From Gemmatimonadota bacterium (GTDB lineage: Bacteria > Gemmatimonadota > Gemmatimonadetes > Longimicrobiales > Gaopeijiaceae), in contig JAPPNN010000011.1 in the NCBI GenBank assembly GCA_028873815.1, forward strand, positions 1 through 64,000: a DNA stretch of 64,000 nt. Reading direction: 5' to 3'. Below the pieces are notes generated by a model. That model made no database searches. It was not told the DNA's origin and saw nothing but the letters and a program-made list of their open reading frames with translations. Position 1 is the first letter of the stretch, and each line of letters opens with the position of its first letter. The translations under genes were made by a program, and so were the position numbers. Below, piece by piece: positions 27,537 to 36,169 of this stretch.

Positions 27537-29053
27537 CGAACGGCAATTCCAACGGCGGAGGCACGACCGGCACGCAACCCTCCCCGGGACTCAGCAGGCG
27601 GCTGGGGCTGCTCGGGCTGACCGCGACCGGCATCTGCGCGATGCTGGGTGCCGCGATCAACATCATCCCGATCATGCTGCAGCGGAACGTGCCGGGCATC
27701 GGGCCCCATGTTCTGCCCTCGTACCTCTTTGCCGCGATTCCGGCGCTGGTGGCCGCGCTCGCCTACGCCAGCCTGTCCTCGGCCATGCCGCGCGCGGGCG
27801 GCAGCTACATCTACGTGAGCCGCTCGCTCAGCCCCTACTGGGGATTCGTGGCGAGCTTCTCGCAGTGGTTCGGGCTCTCGATCGCGATCGGCGTCGTGTC
27901 CTACGTGCTCATCCCGTTCCTGAGGGACATCGCGGATGCCGTGGGATGGGCGGGAACAGCGGCGGCGCTCGACACCGGACCGATCCGGGTCGGTCTCGCG
28001 CTCGCGTTCCTGTGGACCTTCGTGATCGTCAACCTGCGCGGGCTCGGTGTGTACCAGGTCACGCTCGTGCCGATGATGTTCCTCATGTTCGCGCTGGGCA
28101 GCGTGGTCATCGTGGCCGGCTTCCTCTTCGATCACGGGGACTTCGGCGCAGCGTTGATGGCCACCGAGGGGCGGGCCGTCCCGCCCGAGCCCGCGGCTCC
28201 CTTCCGCCTCGGTACCTTCCTCGCGGCCGCCGCGCTGCTCTTCTCCAGCTTCATCGGCTTCGACTCCATCGCCCAGGCGGGCGGGGAAGCGCGCAACCCG
28301 GGCCGCAATCTGCCCCTTGCGACGGGGCTCGCGGTCGTTACGGTGGGCGCGTTCTACCTCCTCTTCACGGCCGCGATCTATCACGCGGTCCCGTGGAGCT
28401 TCGTGGCCCAGGAGGCGCAGCTCCGCGACCTGACCGCCCCCGGCCTGCTCGGCTACCTGCTTCCCACGGGATGGACGGTGGCGATCGTCGCGGGGGCGGC
28501 CGTGGCGCTCATCAACGACCTGCCCGCCATGCTGCTCGCCGTCTCGCGCCTCATGTTCGCGTGGGGCGAGGACGGGATCTTCCCGCGCGCCGTTGCAAGC
28601 GTGAACGCGCGCTGGCGGACCCCGCACGCGGCGCTCGTGGCGAGTGGCCTGATGGCGACGGTGGGCATCCTGGGAAGCCACCTGGCCGGCGATTTCTTCC
28701 TGGGGATCGACATCCTCGTCACCGCGATGCTGGTCAACTTTCTCCTGATGTGCCTGTCGCTGCTGAACCTGGCGCGCCGCAACCCGGAACGCGCGGCGCG
28801 GATGCAGGTCCTCAGGGCGCGTGCGGGCCAGCTCGTGGTGGGGACGGCGGGCGTCATTCTGCTCACCGTCTTTCTGGGCGTCCACATCAACAAGGATCTG
28901 AGCGCCGACGTGAGCGCCTGGTACTTCCACTCCACCTGGGTGTGGATCGGCGTGATGGCCGTCGCTTCGGCGATCTTCTTCGTGCGCGTGGGGCGAATGC
29001 GGAGGCAGGGCGCGGACACGGGCGCCCTCTTCCGGGAGCTGCCGCGCGGTTGA
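27533..29053 (+). CDS. APC-family amino-acid permease
   Basis: A 506-residue inner-membrane transporter with about 12 predicted helices. TM1 GLTATGICAMLGAAINIIPIM holds the broken-helix substrate site; AMPRAGGSYIYVSRSLSPYWGF is the conserved loop between TM2 and TM3; FIGFDSIAQAGGEARNPGRNLPLA matches the family TM6 region. The substrate (amino acid or polyamine) is unknown. The GTG at 27533 overlaps the preceding stop; an upstream in-frame extension is a shadow of the preceding gene. Confidence 0.87.
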   Translation: MTNGNSNGGGTTGTQPSPGLSRRLGLLGLTATGICAMLGAAINIIPIMLQRNVPGIGPHVLPSYLFAAIPALVAALAYASLSSAMPRAGGSYIYVSRSLSPYWGFVASFSQWFGLSIAIGVVSYVLIPFLRDIADAVGWAGTAAALDTGPIRVGLALAFLWTFVIVNLRGLGVYQVTLVPMMFLMFALGSVVIVAGFLFDHGDFGAALMATEGRAVPPEPAAPFRLGTFLAAAALLFSSFIGFDSIAQAGGEARNPGRNLPLATGLAVVTVGAFYLLFTAAIYHAVPWSFVAQEAQLRDLTAPGLLGYLLPTGWTVAIVAGAAVALINDLPAMLLAVSRLMFAWGEDGIFPRAVASVNARWRTPHAALVASGLMATVGILGSHLAGDFFLGIDILVTAMLVNFLLMCLSLLNLARRNPERAARMQVLRARAGQLVVGTAGVILLTVFLGVHINKDLSADVSAWYFHSTWVWIGVMAVASAIFFVRVGRMRRQGADTGALFRELPRG

Positions 29054-29084
29054 TGATCGGCTGGACCGAGGGCCCCTCTCGGCC

Positions 29085-30524
29085 ATGAAAGTCGAGCGCG
29101 CACCGCTGGGTCCGGGACTCGAGGTGTCCCGCGTCCTGACAGGACTCTGGCAGGTTGCCGACCAGGAGCGGGACGGGCGGGCGCTCGACCCGGATGCCGC
29201 CTCGCGGGCCCTCGACCCGCACGCCGATGCGGGCCTCACCAGCTTCGACATGGCGGACCACTACGGCTCCGCCGAAGTCATCGCAGGGCGCCTGGCTGCC
29301 CGCCGCGGCGACGTCCAGCTCCTCACCAAGTGGGTGCCCGAGCCGGGCCCCGCGAGCCCGGAGGCGGCGGCCGGCGCGGTGGAACGCGCATTGAAGCGGC
29401 TGGGGACCGACCGCATCGACCTCCTGCAGTTCCACCCGTGGAGCTACGCGGATCCGAGCTGGCTGGACAACCTCTTCCTGCTTGCCAAGCACCAGGCGGC
29501 GGGCCGGATCCTGCATTTGGGCCTCACCAACTGCGACGCCGTCCACCTCGACATGGCGATCCGGAGCGGCGTCCCGATCGTGTCCAACCAGGTGTGCTTC
29601 TCCCTGGTCGACCGCCGGGCGGCGGGCGCCATGTCACGGGTCTGCCGGGAGCACGGCGTGAAGCTCCTCGCGTACGGAACGCTGGCGGGCGGCCTGCTCA
29701 GCGACCGCTGGCTGGGCCGCGCGGAGCCGGCGATCGACGAATCGCTGACCTGGTCGCAGATGAAATACCGTCGCTTCGTCGACGAGGCGGGGGGCTGGGA
29801 CCGGTTCCAGGCGCTGCTGCAGACGGTGCGCGGGATCGCGGATCGGCTCGGCACCTCCATAGCCAACGTGGCCTGCCGCCATGTGCTCGATCAGCCTGCG
29901 GTCGCCGGCATCATCGTGGGCGCCAGGCCCGGCGAACGGAGCCACATCGAGGACAACCTCCGGCTCTTTCGATTCGCGCTCGACGCCCGGGCGCGCCGGG
30001 AGCTGGAAGCGGCGTGCGAGGCGCTCGATCCGATCCCGGGCGACTGCGGCGACGAGTACCGCCGACCCCCCTTCCTGACCGCCGCGGGAGACCTCAGCCA
30101 CCATGTCACGCACTTCCCCGCGCCCTGGCCGGTCACCTCCAGCCACGGGGCCGCGCGGGTTTCCACGGGGACGCCCTGGGAAGCGCTGGCGGGCTACAGC
30201 CGCGCCGTGCGCAAGGGCAACCGGATTCACGTGTCGGGCACCACCTCGAACCACGGTGGCCGGCTGATCGGCGGACGCGACGCGGCAGCCCAGACACATT
30301 TCATCATCGACAAGATCGACGGGGCGCTGCAATCGCTGGGCGGGTCGCTGGAGGACGTCGTCCGCACCCGGGTCTTCATTCGCGACGGCGTGGACTGGGA
30401 GCCGGTGGCACGGGCCCACGGGCTGCGCTTCGCCCACATTCGTCCCGCGAACACGCTCGTGCGCGCGAACACGGTGGGCGACGACCTTCTCGTCGAAATC
30501 GAAGCGGACGCGGAGGTCTCATGA
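29085..30524 (+). CDS. Aldo/keto reductase fused to RidA domain
   Basis: A 479-residue two-domain protein. Residues about 1-325 are an aldo/keto reductase barrel: DMADHYGSAEVI (catalytic Asp and Tyr), LLTKWVPEPGP (Lys), RIDLLQFHPW (His), and the NADP-binding GIIVGARPGERSHIEDNL. Residues about 345-479 are a RidA/YjgF domain (GNRIHVSGTTSNHGGRLIGG to RPANTLVRANTVGDDLLVEIEADA). The pairing suggests reduction of a carbonyl linked to clean-up of an enamine/imine product. It starts 31 bases after the permease and overlaps the HAD gene by ATGA. Confidence 0.87.
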   Translation: MKVERAPLGPGLEVSRVLTGLWQVADQERDGRALDPDAASRALDPHADAGLTSFDMADHYGSAEVIAGRLAARRGDVQLLTKWVPEPGPASPEAAAGAVERALKRLGTDRIDLLQFHPWSYADPSWLDNLFLLAKHQAAGRILHLGLTNCDAVHLDMAIRSGVPIVSNQVCFSLVDRRAAGAMSRVCREHGVKLLAYGTLAGGLLSDRWLGRAEPAIDESLTWSQMKYRRFVDEAGGWDRFQALLQTVRGIADRLGTSIANVACRHVLDQPAVAGIIVGARPGERSHIEDNLRLFRFALDARARRELEAACEALDPIPGDCGDEYRRPPFLTAAGDLSHHVTHFPAPWPVTSSHGAARVSTGTPWEALAGYSRAVRKGNRIHVSGTTSNHGGRLIGGRDAAAQTHFIIDKIDGALQSLGGSLEDVVRTRVFIRDGVDWEPVARAHGLRFAHIRPANTLVRANTVGDDLLVEIEADAEVS

Positions 30525-31165
30525 AGCCGCCCGGCGCGCGACGCCTACGCCCCGGGGTGATCCTCTTCGACCTTCTGTCGGCGCTGCTCGACTCGTGGTC
30601 GCTTTGGGACGACATCGCGGGGGGCCGCGCCCTGGGACGCCGCTGGCGCATGGAATACCTGAAGCTCACCTATGCTGCGGGCGCCTATGTCCGCTACCGG
30701 GACCTCGTCGCCGACTCGGCGGAGGCGGTCGGCCTGCCCGGCCGGGCCGCGCACGAGCTGGAAGCCCGGTGGGCTGAACTCGCGCCGTGGCCGGGTGCCG
30801 GCAGGGTGCTGCGCGAACTCGCGGCTGAGGGCAGACGGCTGGGCGTCGTGACCAACTGCTCCGAAGCCATGGGACAGCGGGCGGCCGACTTGGTGGACGC
30901 ACCATTCGAGGCCGTCGTCACCGCCGAGTCCGCAGGCTTCTACAAGCCCGACGCGCGCATCTACGCGGCCGGCGCGAAGGCCATGAACGCCGCGCCGGAC
31001 GAGGTTCTGTTCGTGGCCGGATCTCCCTTCGACGTCGTTGGAGCAAACGCCGCCGGCTTCGCGGTGGTGTGGCACAACCCGGCCGGCCTGAGGTCGCCCG
31101 CCGCGGAAGCGACCGCCAACGCAGTCTTCGACGACCTCCGGGAACTGGCAACGCTGCTGGCGTGA
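30521..31165 (+). CDS. HAD-family hydrolase (haloacid dehalogenase type II-like)
   Basis: A 214-residue HAD hydrolase. It has VILFDLLSALLDSW where the D-x-D/T nucleophile motif should sit (Asp then Leu-Leu instead of the usual second Asp), VVTNCSEA as the motif II Ser/Thr (TN), KPDARIY (Lys of motif III) and AGSPFDVVGANAAGF as the acidic motif IV, where the usual DD is replaced (SPFD). This resembles the L-2-haloacid dehalogenase subgroup. It overlaps the AKR-RidA gene and probably works on the same metabolite. Confidence 0.8.
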   Translation: MKPPGARRLRPGVILFDLLSALLDSWSLWDDIAGGRALGRRWRMEYLKLTYAAGAYVRYRDLVADSAEAVGLPGRAAHELEARWAELAPWPGAGRVLRELAAEGRRLGVVTNCSEAMGQRAADLVDAPFEAVVTAESAGFYKPDARIYAAGAKAMNAAPDEVLFVAGSPFDVVGANAAGFAVVWHNPAGLRSPAAEATANAVFDDLRELATLLA

Positions 31166-31259
31166 CTGCCGGCGGGGCTTACCTTCACTCTCTGCCTCGG
31201 GCCTGTTGCCGCCCCGGGTTTCTCACTGCCCCGGGCTTCCCCGGAGAAGGTTGACCCCG

Positions 31260-31940
31260 ATGTCCGCTCGCCGATGCCTGCCCTTGCCGCTCCTCCTTTT
31301 GCCCCTTGCCGCCTGCATGCCCGAGGCAACGCTGGAAACCGACGCCCAGAAGGCCAGCTACGGAATCGGCCTGAACATGGGACGGTCGCTCGTCGACGTG
31401 ATGGATCACGTGGACATGCCCGCGCTGATGAAGGGGCTCACCGATGGCCTGGGAGACGTGGATCCCGCGTTGTCGCAGGAGGAGATCCGGACCGCCATGA
31501 CGGCCTTCAGCGAGGCGGTCCAGGCTGCCGCCGCGGAGGAGGGCCGGGCGGAGGGGGATGCGTTCCTCGCCGAGAACGGGGCCAGGGAAGGGGTGGTCAC
31601 CACCGAGTCCGGCCTGCAGTACGAGGTGCTGGAGCAGGGCGACGGTCCCAGCGTCGAGTCGGGCCAGCTCGCCATTCTGCACTACCGGGGCACGCTCCCG
31701 GACGGAACCGTCTTCGACTCTTCCTACGACGACGACCCGGCCACCGACGACCAGCCGGCCAGCTTCGGCGTCGACAACGTCATCCCGGGCTTCTCCGAGG
31801 CGCTCAAGCTGATGGCGGTGGGCGGCCGTGTCCGGGTGGTGATTCCCAGCGAGCTGGCCTATGGCGAGGCTGGAGCGCCGCCCAACATCGGTCCCAACCA
31901 GGTGCTCATCTTCGAGATCGAGTTGCTGGGCGTGCAGTAG
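31260..31940 (+). CDS. FKBP-type peptidyl-prolyl isomerase lipoprotein
   Basis: A 226-residue exported isomerase. Lipoprotein signal ending LPLAAC, an FkpA/Mip-type N-terminal helical dimerisation region (KASYGIGLNMGRSL onward, residues about 25-115) and a C-terminal FKBP domain (about 125-226) with the typical VHY-like ILHYRGTLPDGTVFDSS, VIPGFSEALKLM and VIPSELAYGEAGAPPNIGPNQVLIFEIELL. It would speed folding of periplasmic proteins. The ATG at 31260 is the only start giving the signal. Confidence 0.9.
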   Translation: MSARRCLPLPLLLLPLAACMPEATLETDAQKASYGIGLNMGRSLVDVMDHVDMPALMKGLTDGLGDVDPALSQEEIRTAMTAFSEAVQAAAAEEGRAEGDAFLAENGAREGVVTTESGLQYEVLEQGDGPSVESGQLAILHYRGTLPDGTVFDSSYDDDPATDDQPASFGVDNVIPGFSEALKLMAVGGRVRVVIPSELAYGEAGAPPNIGPNQVLIFEIELLGVQ

Positions 31941-31944
31941 GCCC

Positions 31945-33246
31945 TCACGCCCTCCGCCCGGCGAGCAGGTAGAAGACGAGTCCGGCGCCGATCACCACCG
32001 GGGCCATCGCGGCCTCGGCCGGCCGGTCGATCGCAATGTACACCAGGGTCCACAGCGTCAGCCCGATGTAGACGAGCGGCGTCACCGGGAACCCCCAGGC
32101 GCGGTACGGCCGCGGCGCATCGGGCTCCCGCACGCGCAGAACGAGCACCCCGGCGACCGCCAACAGGCTGTTCAGCCCGAGGGTGAACCCGGCGAAGACG
32201 AGGATGGACTCGAACGAGGCCGTGACGATGAAGACGAGCGTCAGCGCGGCCTGGGTCACGATGGCGACCGCGGGTATCCCGTGCCGATTCACGCGGCCCA
32301 GCCGCCGGAAGGCGCTGTAGTCCTCGCCGATCACCTGGAGCACGCGAGGTCCCGCCATGACCATCGCGCTCACCGTGGAGACGAGCAGCGTGGCCAGGGT
32401 GACGCCCATGATCGCAGCGCCCATCGGGCCGAACACGTGGGTCGCGGCCACGTAGCCGACCTCCAGCCTTCCCTCCAGCTCGGCCATCGGGGCCGCGCGC
32501 AGGAAAGCGTAGTTCAGGGCGGCGTAGAGCACCATCACGAGCAGCGTGCCGGCGCCGAGCACCCGGGGCAGTGTGCGGCCGGGGTTGCGCACCTCTCCCG
32601 TGAGATAGGTGGCGGCGTTCCAGCCGGTGTAGGCGTAGGAGACGTAGATGAGCGACACGGCGAAAGCGCCGCTGAAGACGAGCGCGGCGTCGCCGGGAGC
32701 GGGCAGCAGCGACACGGGCTGCGGCGCGTCGACCATGGTGGCGGCGGCGATGCAGAAGGCGGCGATCAGCACGACCTTCACCGTCGTGAAGGAGCGCTGG
32801 AGGAAGCTGGAGTTGCGGTGGGTCGTGGCGTGGACCCAGGTGAGCGCGACGACCAGTCCCCCGCCGAGCCAGATGGGCGACAGGGAGGGGAACACCGAAG
32901 CGAGATAGGTCCCGAAGGTGATGGCGGCGAGTGCCGTCGGTGCCGCGAAGCCGATCGTGGCCGAGATCCAGCCCGAGATGAACCCCGCGACCGGATGGTA
33001 GATCCGCGACAGAAACGTGTATTCGCCCCCGGACCTGGGGATGGCCGCGCCTAGTTCGGCGTACGAGATCGCGCCGCAGAAGGCCGCAACGCCGCCGACC
33101 ACCCAGAGGAGGAGCAGGGGGAAGGTGGACTGCAGGTCGAGCAGCTGGAATCCCAGGCTGGTGAACACGCCGGTGCCGATCATGTTGGCGACCACCACCG
33201 ACATGGCGGCGTACGGTCCGTAGCCGCTCGCGCGCACGCCTTTCAT
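31945..33246 (-). CDS. APC-family amino-acid permease, second copy
   Basis: A 433-residue permease: TM1 MSVVVANMIGTGVFTSLGF, the AELGAAIPRSGGEYTFLSRIYHPVAGF loop of the family, and the YTGWNAATYLTGEVRNPGRTLPR TM6 region, which resembles cationic/neutral amino-acid exchangers. The ATG at 33246 is preceded by GGGAGGTGA, which decides the start. It is not closely similar to the 27.5 kb permease. Convergent with the FKBP gene, 4 bases apart, and divergent from the LOG-like gene. Confidence 0.87.
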   Translation of the reverse strand: MKGVRASGYGPYAAMSVVVANMIGTGVFTSLGFQLLDLQSTFPLLLLWVVGGVAAFCGAISYAELGAAIPRSGGEYTFLSRIYHPVAGFISGWISATIGFAAPTALAAITFGTYLASVFPSLSPIWLGGGLVVALTWVHATTHRNSSFLQRSFTTVKVVLIAAFCIAAATMVDAPQPVSLLPAPGDAALVFSGAFAVSLIYVSYAYTGWNAATYLTGEVRNPGRTLPRVLGAGTLLVMVLYAALNYAFLRAAPMAELEGRLEVGYVAATHVFGPMGAAIMGVTLATLLVSTVSAMVMAGPRVLQVIGEDYSAFRRLGRVNRHGIPAVAIVTQAALTLVFIVTASFESILVFAGFTLGLNSLLAVAGVLVLRVREPDAPRPYRAWGFPVTPLVYIGLTLWTLVYIAIDRPAEAAMAPVVIGAGLVFYLLAGRRA

Positions 33247-33280
33247 TGGCGCGTCACCTCCCGAGTTGCGAGATTGGGGT

Positions 33281-33874
33281 GTGAAGAAGCTACCCATTGT
33301 CGGCGTCATGGGCTCGGGCACCCGCGCCCACGCTGATCTTGCCGCGCCCTTGGGCCGCCGCCTGGCCGCGCTGGGGGTTCACCTCCTGACGGGGGGCGGA
33401 CGCGGGGTCATGGCATCGGTCTCTCGTGCGTTCGCCGAAGTGGAGGGGCGCGCGGGGCTGGTGATCGGAATTCTCCCGCACCTGGAACAGGATGGCGGGT
33501 CCGCCTCCCCGCCGGGCTATCCCAACCGCTGGGTCGAATTGCAAATCCGCACGCAATTGGGGAAGGAGGGCTCGGAGCCCGATTCCCGCAACCACGTCAA
33601 CGTGCTCACCTCGGATGTGGTCGTGGCGCTGCCCGGCAGCTCGGGTACGGCCTCGGAGGTCGACCTGGCCATCCGCTACGGCCGGCCCCTGATTCTGTTC
33701 GGCGATCTCGAGCGGGCGCAAAGCCTGCCCCGGTCGGTCGCCACCGCCTCGACCGTCGACGAGGTCATCGCCTTCGTGAGGCGCTCCGTGCTCGACGGGG
33801 ACCCGCCGCTCGCCGCCCAGCAGCAACAGTGGGAAGCGCCTCCGCCGCCTCCCGAGGGCGGTGCCCAGCAGTAG
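33281..33874 (+). CDS. LOG/TIGR00725-like nucleotide-binding Rossmann protein
   Basis: A 197-residue protein (start GTG 33281, or TTG 33266 five codons earlier) with IVGVMGSGTRAHADLAAPLGRRLA, LLTGGGRGVMASVSRAF (GGGxGxM) and ALPGSSGTASEVDLAIRYGRP (PGxxGT...E). These are the phosphate-binding and catalytic-site motifs of the lysine-decarboxylase-like LOG family and the TIGR00725 subgroup. Some LOG relatives are cytokinin-type phosphoribohydrolases; others bind nucleotides. The C-terminal tail is Pro/Gln rich (PPPPPEGGAQQ). Confidence 0.75.
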   Translation: MKKLPIVGVMGSGTRAHADLAAPLGRRLAALGVHLLTGGGRGVMASVSRAFAEVEGRAGLVIGILPHLEQDGGSASPPGYPNRWVELQIRTQLGKEGSEPDSRNHVNVLTSDVVVALPGSSGTASEVDLAIRYGRPLILFGDLERAQSLPRSVATASTVDEVIAFVRRSVLDGDPPLAAQQQQWEAPPPPPEGGAQQ

Positions 33875-33881
33875 TCCCGCG

Positions 33882-35057
33882 ATGCAACCGCCGCCGCCCT
33901 CCCGACCCTCCCGTCTGGGCGACATCGTCGGCTTCTCGATCGACCGGGTCGCGCAGGCCGCCGAGTCCGACGCGGAAGTCCTCCGCCTCGAAAACCTCGA
34001 CACCGACATCCCTCCGCCCCCGGCCGCGATCGACGCCACCCGCACCGCCGCCGGCCAGGACGACGCCAACAGCTATCTCCCCTTTCTTGGCAGCGCCGGC
34101 CTGCGCGCCGCGGCCGCCGCGCACGTGAGCCGGCTGAGCGGAGTCCCCTACGATCCCGACGCGCAGACCATCATCACGGCGGGCGGCACCGAGGGGCTGT
34201 TCAACGCGCTCCTCGCACTCATCGAGCCGGGCGATGAGGTCGTAGTCACCGATCCCACCTACGCGGGCATGCTCTACCGGGTCCGGCTGGCGGGCGGCGT
34301 GGTCCGTTTCGCGCCCTTCACGGTCCGCGGTGGCGGCTGGGCGCTGGACCTCGACCGCTTCCGCGACGCCGTCACCGACCGCACCCGCGTGATCTTCCTC
34401 ATGAACCCGTCCATCCCGTCGGGCGCGGTGCTGACCCGCGAGGACTGGGACGAAATCGCCCGCGTGTGCACGGAGCGCGGCATCTGGCTGCTCTACAACG
34501 CCGCGATGGAGCGCATCCTCTTCGACGGCCGCCCTTACATCCATCCGGCCGGCGTGGGCGGACTCGCGGACCTCACGATCACGGTCGGCTCTGTCTCCAA
34601 GGAATACCGCATGATCGGATGGCGTGTCGGCTGGGTGACGGGACCGCCCCGAGTCATGAACCGAATCGGTTTGGTGAGCATCTACAATGTCGTCACGCCC
34701 GTGGGGATCGCGCAGCCCGGCGCGCTGGCGGCGCTCGTCGATCCTGCGGGAGCCGGCGTGACCGACGCGGTCGCCGAGTGGGAACGCAGGCGCGACACCG
34801 TGCAGGCGGAGCTGGACGGGCTGCCCGTCGTGCGCGCGGACGGGGGCTGGTCGCTGCTGGTCGACACGGGAGCGCTCGGCTACGACGGGGCGGACGCGTC
34901 CGCGCGGTTGCTGGAGCGCGGCAAGTTGGCGGCCACGCCCATGACCCACTGGGGCCGGGAAAACGCGGCCCAGTTCGTGCGGATCGTCTTCAGCAACGAG
35001 CCGGTGGAGCGCTTGCGGGGGCTAGGGGAGCGGTTCAGGCGGGCCCTGCGGCTCTGA
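33882..35057 (+). CDS. PLP-dependent aminotransferase class I/II, putative
   Basis: A 391-residue aminotransferase, starting 8 bases after the LOG-like gene. TAGGTEGLFNALLAL for the phosphate-binding region, DPTYAGM, MNPSIPSGAVLTREDW in place of NPxNPTG, WLLYNAAMERILF (pyridine contact: Asn-Ala where DEaY is usual) and TVGSVSKEYRMIGWRVGW with the Schiff-base Lys. The D-to-N change next to the cofactor is unusual and might lower or change activity. Substrate unknown. Confidence 0.75.
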   Translation: MQPPPPSRPSRLGDIVGFSIDRVAQAAESDAEVLRLENLDTDIPPPPAAIDATRTAAGQDDANSYLPFLGSAGLRAAAAAHVSRLSGVPYDPDAQTIITAGGTEGLFNALLALIEPGDEVVVTDPTYAGMLYRVRLAGGVVRFAPFTVRGGGWALDLDRFRDAVTDRTRVIFLMNPSIPSGAVLTREDWDEIARVCTERGIWLLYNAAMERILFDGRPYIHPAGVGGLADLTITVGSVSKEYRMIGWRVGWVTGPPRVMNRIGLVSIYNVVTPVGIAQPGALAALVDPAGAGVTDAVAEWERRRDTVQAELDGLPVVRADGGWSLLVDTGALGYDGADASARLLERGKLAATPMTHWGRENAAQFVRIVFSNEPVERLRGLGERFRRALRL

Positions 35058-35061
35058 GAAT

Positions 35062-35081
35062 ACTTAACATTCTTGTTAAGT
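35062..35081. repeat. ACTTAACA-N4-TGTTAAGT palindrome, copy 4
   Basis: Perfect eight-base arms round TTCT, five bases after the aminotransferase stop. Arms differ from the other copies by one symmetric exchange. It is followed by GTTTCAGCTGATAC (35080-35093), a degenerate member of the second palindrome family. Confidence 0.7.
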
Positions 35082-35134
35082 TTCAGCTGATACGTGCGCC
35101 TTGGGCTCTCGGTTGGAACGTCCTGCCCCGGAAT

Positions 35135-35154
35135 ACTAAACCAAAATGTTTAGT
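35135..35154. repeat. ACTAAAC-type palindrome, copy 5
   Basis: ACTAAACC-AAAA-TGTTTAGT, seven paired bases per arm and one mismatch, preceded by AAT as in copies 1, 2 and 4. Confidence 0.75.
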
Positions 35155-35191
35155 GTTTGGCGCTCCCGACCCTAATCGGCGCCGGCCAACC

Positions 35192-36169
35192 CTATTCGGC
35201 GCCCGCCAGTTCGTCCAGCCAGGCCTGGATCGCGCGCTGGTGGTAGTTCGGGCTGAACATCATCCACTCGCCCAGTTCGGCGGGAACCACGTAGGCCGCC
35301 GCCGCGTCGTCCGAGTTGATGCCGCGTCGCCACGCGTTCCGCGCTGCCTCTTCGACCGAGTCGATGAGCGCGACGTATCGGGACATGACCGCGGCGTCCG
35401 CCAGCGGGCCATGGCCGGGTACGAAGGTGTCGGCGCCCATGGCCTGGAGCGCCCGGACCGAGCGCGACAGACGCGACGGCACCGCGTCCATGTAGTTGGG
35501 GAACATGGAGTTCCACACCAGGTCCCCACACCACACCGGTCCTTCGCCCCCGTCCACCTCTACCGAGAGGTCGCTCGCGGTGTGACCTTCGCGCGGCACG
35601 ACCGCCACCGTGCGGCTGCCGAGGTCGATCTCGACCGGGCCGTCCTCGGGCACGACCACCACGTCCGCCCACCGGGCCTTCGCGGCCCCGTCGCCGGGCG
35701 AGCCCTGCACCAGGTCGCGCGTCACGGCGGTGGCTCGCAGTTGCGGCGCGCTCTCGCCGTCCTCCGCGTACCCCGCGGGCCCGGCCGAATGGTCCCCGTG
35801 GTAGTGCGACACCACGACCTGCGTGGGCCACCGCCCGGTGAGCGCCCGGGCCTGCTCCGCCGCCCACGCCGCCCCCTCGGGCGTGGCGAACGCCTCCACC
35901 ACCAGCGTCCCGGACGACCCCCCGATGATGCCGCCGTTGCACACCGTCGTGTAGTCCCCGTTCAGCGGCGTGGAGATGATCGCGAACATCCCGTCACCCA
36001 GCTCCTCGATGCGCGCGAAGGGCGTCTGGGCGACGATCCGGCGCGCCTCCGCGCCGCTCCACCGGCGTAGCGCGGGTGCGCTCAGCAGGGGTCCCGCGGC
36101 GGCCAGGTACGAGGCGCAGCCGGCGGTGGCGGTGACGAAGCGGCGGCGGCTGATCCTGCTCATGCTCAT
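35192..36169 (-). CDS. Tat-exported metallo-beta-lactamase-fold hydrolase
   Basis: A 325-residue MBL-fold protein with a twin-arginine signal (ISRRRFVTATAGCAS). The zinc site is intact: SHYHGDHSAG (HxHxDH), REGHTASDLS (third His), GDLVWNSMFPN (bridging Asp) and PGHGPL (final His). Similar proteins are annotated as quinoprotein relay or detoxifying hydrolases. Substrate unknown. It starts inside the last codons of the transporter upstream (ATGA overlap), so the pair is coupled. Confidence 0.83.
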   Translation of the reverse strand: MSMSRISRRRFVTATAGCASYLAAAGPLLSAPALRRWSGAEARRIVAQTPFARIEELGDGMFAIISTPLNGDYTTVCNGGIIGGSSGTLVVEAFATPEGAAWAAEQARALTGRWPTQVVVSHYHGDHSAGPAGYAEDGESAPQLRATAVTRDLVQGSPGDGAAKARWADVVVVPEDGPVEIDLGSRTVAVVPREGHTASDLSVEVDGGEGPVWCGDLVWNSMFPNYMDAVPSRLSRSVRALQAMGADTFVPGHGPLADAAVMSRYVALIDSVEEAARNAWRRGINSDDAAAAYVVPAELGEWMMFSPNYHQRAIQAWLDELAGAE

